Assembly: GCF_907177275.1 (NCBI RefSeq)
Contig: NZ_CAJSLV010000092.1
Span: forward strand, 1 to 64,000
Source: Actinacidiphila cocklensis
GTDB lineage: Bacteria; Actinomycetota; Actinomycetes; Streptomycetales; Streptomycetaceae
DNA: 64,000 bases
Direction of reading: 5' to 3'
Shown here: piece after piece, positions 59,501 through 64,000 of the stretch
Numbering within the stretch: the stretch's first letter is position 1
Layout: each line of letters opens with the position of its first letter
Position numbers and translations under genes: made by a program
The notes under the pieces: model-generated
What the model was told of the DNA's origin: nothing
Database searches by the model: none
What the model saw: only the letters and a program-made list of their open reading frames with translations

Positions 59501-59731
59501 GACGCCACCCACTCGCTGCCCGCCGCGGCCACCGTCTCCTACTGGGACGGCGACCGGTTCGTGCCGGCCCGCGACCAGGCCGTCACCTGGGCGACCGCGT
59601 CGGACGCGCCGACGGTGATCACCTTCGCCGCGCTGCACACCGACCGCATCCGGCTCGACCTGACCAGCGCCGCCCCCGACAGCGCGGCCGGAGCCCAGCG
59701 GATCACCTCGCTGGCGGTGAGCCCGGAGTAG
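56588..59731 (+). CDS. Secreted GH2 beta-galactosidase/glycosidase with C-terminal discoidin-like domain
   Basis: This 1047-residue exported glycosidase starts at GTG 56588, eight bases after GAGGAG, with a Tat-like signal (NRRSFLVTGAVGAAVPAL). GH2 sugar-binding, immunoglobulin-like and TIM-barrel domains follow: WYRTSFTLPQ, DGVYMDSYLYCNG, GVDLHHDQGALGSA, NAFRTSHNPPSPE, acid/base Glu in WSIGNEIPDS and the nucleophile region FLFESESSSETSTRG. Extra beta domains (from about 670) and an F5/8C-like module (about 890-1040) probably bind sugars. It releases terminal galactose or related sugars from plant polysaccharides. The neighbouring CE4 gene supports a biomass role. Confidence 0.9.
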   Translation: MPVNRRSFLVTGAVGAAVPALPGLVPTAAAATAQGGGPDAAHSRTPARTVDLSDGWRFALVNPAGITDPTGAYADAAEPGYDDSRWREVSVPHDWSIEQTPTTDSGTSGGTGFLPGGLGWYRTSFTLPQAAAGRRVSVEFDGVYMDSYLYCNGTLVGNHPYGYTGFAFDLTDLLHTDGRTPNVIAVQVRNQLPSSRWYSGSGIYRNARLVITDPVHLARWGTFVTTPGLADTVGAGRATVRAEITAVNETAQARNATVVATVRDPEGRQVAQGSAPLDLAAAGQGTATLEMTVAHPLLWSLESPHLYRLEAEVQVDGRTLDSLPTTFGIRYVSVDPELGLTVNGVHAKLQGVDLHHDQGALGSAISADALLRQMTLMKSMGVNAFRTSHNPPSPEMIRVCEQLGIVMMVEAFDCWHTGKTTYDYHRFFDADSAADIAEMVRAARNSPAVIMWSIGNEIPDSTSTAGLAMAQGLIDAVRALDTTRPVVIGSDKYRGLPAVGSAADLMLAKLDGLGLNYNTAASVDALHARYPHLFLFESESSSETSTRGAYQEPQHLNTGENYTPGRRETSSYDNNLASWTISGEYGLKKDRDRRFFAGQFLWSGMDYIGEPTPYNVFPVKASFFGAVDTAGFPKDMYHLFRSQWTTEPMVHLVPMDWTDHKPGETVEVWAYSNVDTVELFLDGRSLGVRRFDTKKTTDGRTYLETTEATGDDRTVTGGPYPGSYTSPNGSAGKLHLTWQVPFAPGELKAVAMRGGRTVATDVLRTAGAPHTVRLLPDRDTLPADGRSLVYVTAEVIDARGTVVPGAEHLLTFAVDGGSLAGVDNGRQESAERYQASTRTAFHGKALAIVRSGTSAGRLTVTATGPGLHPAVLHVRTAHASDVATTAPARFAAGPAPAAPDYPLADASYSGAGNTLPAAMLDGDPATGWSNAFKKSATALLPAFSGARAADWVSVAWAAPRSAESVAVSFTVDATHSLPAAATVSYWDGDRFVPARDQAVTWATASDAPTVITFAALHTDRIRLDLTSAAPDSAAGAQRITSLAVSPE

Positions 59732-59762
59732 GACGGGCACCGGACGCCCGACCGGCTGTGAC

Positions 59763-59800
59763 ACCCCTGTGACGGGAAGTGTGGTCCCCGTCACAGGGGT
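59763..59800 (+). terminator. GH2 gene terminator
   Basis: A 14-bp stem (ACCCCTGTGACGGG, 59763-59776 with 59787-59800) with a 10-base loop lies between the GH2 stop and the next gene. Confidence 0.85.
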
Positions 59801-59829
59801 TGGGGGCCGGGCTCTGGTGGGGTGGTCCG

Positions 59830-60738
59830 ATGCGCAACCGCCTCGCCTTCTCCGCCCCCGTCCTGCTCGGCGCCCTGCTCCTGACGGCGTGCGGCACGGA
59901 GGTGTCCGGCACGCAGCGCTCCGCGGGCGCCGGCCCCGGCTCGACCGCCGCCGCCCGGTGCGGTTTTCCCGCGGACCCCGCGGCCGCGGCGGCGGACGGC
60001 GTCGAGATCACCGCGGTCGGCGGGAGCGCGATCGGCTGCGGCACGTCGGCGCACGACAGGGTGGAGGTCGGCTTCCGGGTCACCAACCACGAGGCGCGAC
60101 CCGTCACCTACACCGTCGAGTTCGAGGTGATCGCGCCCTCGGGCGAGGCGCTGGCGAACGCGAGCGGGACGGTGTCCGGCGTGAAACCCGGCGCGAGTGC
60201 CGCGGCCACGGCGGAGGCCGGGGTGATCATGCGGCACGGCGCCGGTGCGCACGTGAGGATCTACCGGGTCAGAAGCGTCCCCGCCGACGAGGCTCCCATC
60301 GCGCCGGGCGCGTGCCCGGCCTCGGGGGTGCGGGTCTCCGCGGACGAAGGCGACGCCGCGATGGGGCTGCGGGTGGTCGGCCTGCACCTGGAGAACTGCT
60401 CGAAGCGCCCCTACCGCCTCAGCGGCTTCCCGCAGATCCAGCTCCTCGACCCGCGGCACCGCCCCGTCAGCGGCGTCAGCGTCCTGCACGGCAGCGGCGG
60501 CATCTCCAGCGGCACCGACTTCGACAAGGCGCCCCGCGCGATGACCCTGCAGCCGGGGGAGCGGGCGACGTCCGGCCTGATGTGGCGCAACACCGTCACC
60601 GACGGCACGGCGGTCGACGTCCCGTACGTCAGGGTCGTCGCGCAGCCGGGCACGCACGCGGTGACGGTGACGCCGGAACTCGACCTGGGCACCACGGGGA
60701 AGCTGGGCGTCAGCCCCTGGCAGAGGGAGCAGCGCTGA
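59830..60738 (+). CDS. DUF4232-like lipoprotein
   Basis: This 302-residue lipoprotein starts at ATG 59830 with lipobox LTAC (Cys21). Two beta-sandwich regions follow: an FxxLM-like CARDB domain (VEVGFRVTNHEARPVTYTVEF) and a DUF4232-like half (LRVVGLHLENCSKRPYRLSGFPQIQLLD). Its function is unknown. The terminator hairpin of the GH2 gene lies in its upstream region, so its promoter is probably within or just after the hairpin. It is convergent with the DUF4396 gene, with a 12-bp gap. Confidence 0.8.
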   Translation: MRNRLAFSAPVLLGALLLTACGTEVSGTQRSAGAGPGSTAAARCGFPADPAAAAADGVEITAVGGSAIGCGTSAHDRVEVGFRVTNHEARPVTYTVEFEVIAPSGEALANASGTVSGVKPGASAAATAEAGVIMRHGAGAHVRIYRVRSVPADEAPIAPGACPASGVRVSADEGDAAMGLRVVGLHLENCSKRPYRLSGFPQIQLLDPRHRPVSGVSVLHGSGGISSGTDFDKAPRAMTLQPGERATSGLMWRNTVTDGTAVDVPYVRVVAQPGTHAVTVTPELDLGTTGKLGVSPWQREQR

Positions 60739-60750
60739 GGCGCGTCCCGC

Positions 60751-61278
60751 TCAGTGGTAGGCGTGGACGACGGCGTGGCCCTTGCCGCGGCCGATCATCC
60801 AGCGGTTGACCGGTGTGGTGATCACGAAGGCGGCGGCGAGGGAGAAGGCGAGCGAGCCCCAGAAGAGCGCGTCGCCGAGGCCCGCGTCGAGGGCGCCTGG
60901 CACCCCCACCATCACGGTGTTGTCGATGAGCTCCATCACGGCGATGGACACGGTGTCGGCGGCCAGCGCGATCTTCGCCGCCTGCCGGAAGGGCACCTGG
61001 GCGCGCAGGACGCCGCGCATCGTCAGGGCGTAGCCGAAGACGAAGGCCAAGGCGATGGAGAGGGCCACCGTCGCGCCGTTGTGCAGACCGGCCGCGGTGC
61101 CGATGACCATGCCCAGGACCTCGCCGATGGCACAGCCGGTCAGGCAGTGCAGCGTCGCCTGCGCGGCGGTGCGCCAGCCGGCCGCCCGGGAGCCGGGCTG
61201 CCCGCCGCCGTGGTGGCCGGCGTGCGGGCCGGCGTGCCCGCTGTGGTGGTCGTGATGTCCGTGGTGGGAGTGGTCCAT
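60751..61278 (-). CDS. His-rich DUF4396 membrane protein
   Basis: This 175-residue protein starts at ATG 61278 behind AAGGAG. The first about 28 residues are dense in His (HSHHGHHDHHSGH and a second cluster) and are expected to bind metal ions. Four hydrophobic segments follow, beginning WRTAAQATLHCLTGCAIGEVLGM, and place it in the DUF4396 membrane family. The upstream CsoR-like palindrome suggests copper-responsive expression, so it may handle copper. No CsoR gene is in the window. Confidence 0.85.
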   Translation of the reverse strand: MDHSHHGHHDHHSGHAGPHAGHHGGGQPGSRAAGWRTAAQATLHCLTGCAIGEVLGMVIGTAAGLHNGATVALSIALAFVFGYALTMRGVLRAQVPFRQAAKIALAADTVSIAVMELIDNTVMVGVPGALDAGLGDALFWGSLAFSLAAAFVITTPVNRWMIGRGKGHAVVHAYH

Positions 61279-61335
61279 GGCCCCGTCTCCTTCGTGAGCG
61301 GTCGGATCGCACTGCGCTCGACCTGTGCCAACCAT

Positions 61336-61352
61336 ATACCCCCAGGGGGTAT
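61336..61352. promoter_or_regulatory. CsoR-type operator palindrome
   Basis: ATACCCCCAGGGGGTAT is a perfect 17-bp palindrome with a central A. It matches the G/C-tract, TAxCCC...GGGxTA style of CsoR-family operators. It lies 58 bp upstream of the DUF4396 start and overlaps a TATATG-like -10 on the minus strand. Confidence 0.7.
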
Positions 61353-61394
61353 TCCTCACTGAGCGGAGATCAGGGATTCACCCGCATGGATTTC

Positions 61395-61405
61395 CGAAAG
61401 TTTCG
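61395..61405. promoter_or_regulatory. Xylanase-type box CGAAAGTTTCG
   Basis: This perfect 11-bp palindrome matches the CGAAACTTTCG class of streptomycete xylanase boxes and the sites near the esterase/xylanase pair. Partial copies CGGAAAGTG (61415-61423) and TGAAAATGTTCG (61426-61437) follow. It lies 505 bp upstream of the CE4 gene and 305 bp upstream of the CBM2 remnant. Confidence 0.6.
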
Positions 61406-61592
61406 CTGTTGTCCCGGAAAGTGGCTGAAAATGTTCGGCTGCTAAATGTGCAGGTCAGCGTGATGTGTGTGGCCGGTTTCCGCCGTTCCGCCCGCCTGTT
61501 GAGGGGATCCGAGACCCGCCTCGGGTGGGAAAACGGCCAAGCTGAGGCACCCGCGTTCCGCATATTGTCACGCTCGGGACCCGTACCTAACC

Positions 61593-61606
61593 TAGGAGCG
61601 CTCCCA
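61593..61606. promoter_or_regulatory. CebR operator
   Basis: TAGGAGCGCTCCCA matches the 14-bp CebR consensus TGGGAGCGCTCCCA at 13 positions. CebR represses cellulase and cello-oligosaccharide-uptake genes in streptomycetes. The site lies 104 bp upstream of the truncated CBM2 gene. Confidence 0.8.
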
Positions 61607-61709
61607 GCCCCCGGCCCGGTCTACGGCACCTTCGCGGCTCTCGGACCCCCACCCGAGAGCGGCACCTCCCCGCGTGCCGACCGTGCGCCCCCCACTGGAG
61701 GTTCCCCCC

Positions 61710-61868
61710 ATGCGCTTCCCCCGACATCGACCCCGGGTGTGGGCGGCGGCGGCCGCCCGAACGCGTCGCCCAGCCACCGTCGCCGCAGGCGGCAGCACCA
61801 CCTTCGGCTTCGTCGCCAACGCAAGTTCCGCCACCCCGCCCAGCGCACTGACCTGCAGCAGCACCTGA
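61710..61868 (+). pseudogene. CBM2 enzyme remnant (internal deletion)
   Basis: This 52-codon frame starts at ATG 61710 behind GGAGG. It joins a signal-peptide-like start (MRFPRHRPRVWAAAAA) directly to the typical last strands of a CBM2 (VAAGGSTTFGFVANASS, then LTCSST). The catalytic domain and most of the CBM2 are missing, but the frame is intact, so an in-frame internal deletion is likely. A CebR box lies upstream, as expected for a cellulase gene. It may still make a short secreted peptide, but not an enzyme. Confidence 0.65.
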
Positions 61869-61909
61869 CGCCCTCGATCCCCCCACCTCACGAGGAGGAC
61901 GCACCCCGC

Positions 61910-62956
61910 ATGCGTATCCCAAGGAAACTCTCGGCGCACACCCTGGTCACCGGGCTCGCCGTCGCCGCGATGGCCGTAGCGACCACCCTGACCTTCACCA
62001 CCGGCGCCACGCCGTCGCATGCCGCGACCTGCAACGGCTACGTCGGGCTCACCTTCGACGACGGCCCGTCCAACGACCACACCCCCGCCCTGCTCAACGC
62101 GCTCAAGCAGAACGGGCTGCGGGCCACGGTCTTCAACGAGGGCCAGTACGCAGCCCAGTTCCCCGCGCAGGTCCAGGCCGAGGTCAACGCGGGGATGTGG
62201 GTCGGCAACCACAGCTACACCCACCCGCACCTGATCCAGGAGAGCCAGGCGCAGATCGACTCCGAGGTCTCCAGGACCCAGCAGGCCATCGCCAGCGCGG
62301 GCGGCGGCACCCCGAAGCTCTTCCGCCCGCCGTACGGCGAGACCAACTCCACGCTCCAGGGCGTCGAGTCCAAGTACGGCCTGACGCAGGTCATCTGGGA
62401 CGTCGACTCGCAGGACTGGAACGGCGCGAGCGTGGCCGCGATCGTCGCGGCCAACGCGCAGCTGCAGAACGGCCAGGTCATCCTGATGCACGAGTGGCCC
62501 GCCAACACGCTGGCCGCGATCCCGCAGATCGCGCAGAACCTCGCGAGCCGCGGCATGTGCTACGGCATGATCTCCCCGCAGACCGGCCGGGCGGTGGCCC
62601 CCGACGGGGGCGGCGGCACCACCGGCAGCACCACGACGGGCGGCACGACCGGGAGCACCACCAACGGCGGCACGACCGGCGGTGGCGGCGGGAGCTGCAC
62701 CGCCAACGTGACGGCCGGGGACCAGTGGAGCGACCGGTACAACCTCAACGTCTCGGTCTCCGGCTCCAGCAACTGGACCGTGACGGTGAACATGCCCGCC
62801 CCCGAGGTGGTCATGTCGACCTGGAACATCAGCGCCAGCTACCCCAGCCAGTACCAGCTGGTCGCCAAGCCCAACGGCAGCGGCAACAACTGGGGCCTGA
62901 CAGTACAGAAGAACGGCTCGACCACCTGGCCGTCCTTCTCCTGCAGCGCGAGTTAG
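61910..62956 (+). CDS. axeA: Secreted acetylxylan esterase/deacetylase (CE4, AxeA-like) with CBM2-like domain
   Basis: This 348-residue secreted enzyme starts at ATG 61910 after GAGGAGG, with a signal peptide ending near ATPSHA. The mature N-terminus ATCNGYVGLTFDDGPS is nearly that of the Streptomyces lividans acetylxylan esterase AxeA. The NodB motifs are intact: Asp50-Asp51, metal His101 and His105 in GNHSYTHPH, RPPYGETN, VDSQDWNG and ILMHEWPAN. A Gly/Thr linker leads to a C-terminal CBM2-like domain (from about residue 262). It removes acetyl groups from xylan so that GH10 xylanases can act. The gene symbol is by similarity only. Confidence 0.9.
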   Translation: MRIPRKLSAHTLVTGLAVAAMAVATTLTFTTGATPSHAATCNGYVGLTFDDGPSNDHTPALLNALKQNGLRATVFNEGQYAAQFPAQVQAEVNAGMWVGNHSYTHPHLIQESQAQIDSEVSRTQQAIASAGGGTPKLFRPPYGETNSTLQGVESKYGLTQVIWDVDSQDWNGASVAAIVAANAQLQNGQVILMHEWPANTLAAIPQIAQNLASRGMCYGMISPQTGRAVAPDGGGGTTGSTTTGGTTGSTTNGGTTGGGGGSCTANVTAGDQWSDRYNLNVSVSGSSNWTVTVNMPAPEVVMSTWNISASYPSQYQLVAKPNGSGNNWGLTVQKNGSTTWPSFSCSAS

Positions 62957-62971
62957 AACGCCCACGCACCA

Positions 62972-63004
62972 CCGGCGCGGCGGTCCCCAGGGCCGCCGCG
63001 CCGG
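62972..63004 (+). terminator. CE4 gene terminator
   Basis: A perfect 12-bp stem (arm CCGGCGCGGCGG, 62972-62983 with 62993-63004) and a 9-base loop lie 15 bases after the stop codon. Confidence 0.88.
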
Positions 63005-63050
63005 CATGCGGCGACCCCTCGAACGCTGAGAGCCACGTCACACGCCGGCC

Positions 63051-63077
63051 GGTCACATCACCCCGGTCCGCTACGTC
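63051..63077 (+). promoter_or_regulatory. ECF41-type promoter
   Basis: GGTCACA (63051-63057), 16 bp and CGTC (63074-63077) match the ECF41 (SigJ-type) consensus TGTCACA-N15/16-CGTC except for the first base. The AhpD-like gene starts 57 bp downstream; ECF41 regulons typically include such carboxymuconolactone-decarboxylase genes. Confidence 0.65.
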
Positions 63078-63133
63078 AGAGGGGTGTACCCGCCGGCGAC
63101 GGCAGAGCATCGCAGCAGATCAGGGAGCCAGTC

Positions 63134-63607
63134 ATGGACGCGCGTCTGAACCTCTACACCAGCACCACCGGCCAGAAGTTCACCAAGTACCTCAACTCGG
63201 CGGGCAAGGCGGTCGCCGACTCGTCGCTGCCCCGGGCCACCCAGGACCTGGTGCTGCTGCGGGCCAGCCAGATCAACGGCTGCGGCTTCTGCACCGACAT
63301 GCACACCAAGGACGCCGAGGCGGCGGGGGAGACCGCCCAGCGCCTGCACCTGGTCGCCGCCTGGAGGGAGGCCACCGTCTTCACCGACGCCGAGCGGGCC
63401 GCCCTGGAGCTGACCGAGGAGGGCACCCGTATCGCGGACGCGGCCGGCGGGGTCCCGGACGAGGTGTGGGCGAACGCCGCCAAGCACCACGACGAGGACG
63501 AGCTCGCCGCCCTGGTGGCCCTGATCGCGGTGATCAACGCCTACAACAGGATGAACGTCATCATCAGGCAGCCCGCGGGCTCCTACCAGCCGGGCCAGTT
63601 CGCCTGA
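63134..63607 (+). CDS. AhpD/carboxymuconolactone-decarboxylase-family protein
   Basis: This 157-residue protein starts at ATG 63134 behind AGGGAG. It has the all-helical AhpD-like fold, with the redox CxxC and following His in ASQINGCGFCTDMHTKD and a C-terminal AINAYNR-type helix (LIAVINAYNRMNVI). Members act as alkylhydroperoxidases or related peroxide-linked reductants. The ECF41-like promoter fits, because SigJ-type sigma factors usually control and neighbour such genes, although no sigma-factor gene lies within this window. Confidence 0.92.
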   Translation: MDARLNLYTSTTGQKFTKYLNSAGKAVADSSLPRATQDLVLLRASQINGCGFCTDMHTKDAEAAGETAQRLHLVAAWREATVFTDAERAALELTEEGTRIADAAGGVPDEVWANAAKHHDEDELAALVALIAVINAYNRMNVIIRQPAGSYQPGQFA

Positions 63608-63640
63608 TCCCCCTTCGGCCCCGACTGTCCCTTCCGGCAC

Positions 63641-63655
63641 GGAAGTTCAGCCCGG
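63641..63655 (+). terminator. Weak hairpin after the AhpD-like gene
   Basis: CTTCCG-GCA-CGGAAG forms a 6-bp stem 34 bases after the stop codon. It is short and may not terminate transcription. Confidence 0.3.
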
Positions 63656-63745
63656 GTTGCCGTTGCCGTCTTCCAGCCGTCGCCGTCCTGCTGCACCGTC
63701 GTCATGACCCAGGCAGGACGCGCACCGGCTGAGAGGAAATCCGAC

Positions 63746-64000
63746 ATGAAGGACATCCGCAGGTCACGACCCCGTACCGGCGTCATGGGGCTGGCCGGGG
63801 GCGCGGCGATGGCGCTGCTGGCCGGGCCGGTGCTCGGGCTGGCCGCCTCGCCGGCCGCGGCGGCGCCGCAGACCGGCTCCGGCAGCGCGGCCCACGGGCA
63901 GGGCCACGCACCCGAGGTCACCGTGCGGCGCGGCGGACCGGCGCGGACGGTGCCCTTCGTGGTGCGCGGGTCGGGCGAGGCCGTGGTGACACTGGAGTCG
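63746..64000 (+). CDS. Secreted protein, N-terminal part only
   Basis: An ATG at 63746, preceded by GAGAGGAAA, opens a frame of 85 codons that runs off the window. The signal peptide (basic start KDIRRSRPRTG, hydrophobic core, end near SPAAAAP) is followed by a Gly/His-rich stretch and a beta-rich segment beginning EVTVRRGGPARTVPFVVRG. No family can be named from this fragment. Confidence 0.75.
   Translation, partial: MKDIRRSRPRTGVMGLAGGAAMALLAGPVLGLAASPAAAAPQTGSGSAAHGQGHAPEVTVRRGGPARTVPFVVRGSGEAVVTLES

Noticed and set aside
1..64000. Secondary-metabolite cluster, prophage, IS element or integrative element
   Set aside because: No synthase, phage structural, transposase, integrase or attachment-site signature was found; the flavoprotein, ATP-grasp and BBE-like genes are isolated.

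Overview
The window is a chromosomal segment of a high-GC actinomycete, most likely a member of the Streptomycetaceae. The signs are the strong G/C third-position bias, GTG and TTG starts, AfsQ-like and LiaS-like two-component systems, DUF4232 lipoproteins, CBM2-bearing secreted xylanolytic enzymes, a CebR-type operator and the short intergenic element ending in gttccccgcgcccctgaaaa. No tRNA, rRNA, CRISPR array, IS element or prophage was seen.

Layout. 1-3456 (minus): start of a kdp potassium-uptake operon (27-aa membrane peptide, kdpF, kdpA, truncated kdpB). 3.7-5.0 kb: IHF-like protein and an aldo/keto reductase. 5.1-10.6 kb: NarL-type two-component system divergent from a MacB-like ABC exporter. 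10.7-13.0 kb: zinc-ribbon protein and an unusual ABC ATPase-PP2C-HATPase fusion. 13.1-17.1 kb: S53 peptidase, degenerate NodB lipoprotein and YdbC-like reductase. 17.3-21.4 kb: flavoprotein and an AfsQ-like regulator/kinase/lipoprotein operon. 21.5-29.4 kb: cell-envelope genes, namely a NodB-like protein, a class A PBP lacking transpeptidase residues, a beta-propeller secreted protein, a PGRP-type amidase and a NodB deacetylase.

29.4-34.0 kb is a xylan-degradation island: a CE1-type esterase-CBM2 divergent from a GH10 xylanase-CBM2, followed by a LacI regulator. The two CBM2 regions form a 241-bp inverted repeat with one mismatch. A second polysaccharide locus lies at 56.6-63.0 kb, with a GH2 beta-galactosidase and an AxeA-like CE4 deacetylase. 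The CE4 gene is preceded by an 11-bp palindrome (CGAAAGTTTCG) close to boxes in front of the esterase/xylanase pair, by a 13/14 match to the CebR operator, and by a tiny in-frame remnant of a CBM2 enzyme whose catalytic part is gone. This suggests one scattered xylan/cellulose regulon.

34.3-49.3 kb holds an HTH-nSTAND-WD40 protein with a neighbouring XRE regulator, an ATP-grasp enzyme, an ArsR/quinone-oxidoreductase pair with a large shared palindrome, a mycothiol-dependent-isomerase-like protein, a transmembrane XRE regulator, a DUF4232 lipoprotein, a ferric-reductase/ferredoxin/FAD-reductase operon and a BBE-like oxidase. 49.6-56.3 kb: a large Tat-exported NAGPA-metallophosphoesterase protein, an Mrr-TerD fusion and a zinc alcohol dehydrogenase. 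59.8-64 kb: a DUF4232-like lipoprotein, a His-rich DUF4396 protein with a CsoR-like operator, an AhpD-like protein with an ECF41-like promoter, and a truncated secreted protein.
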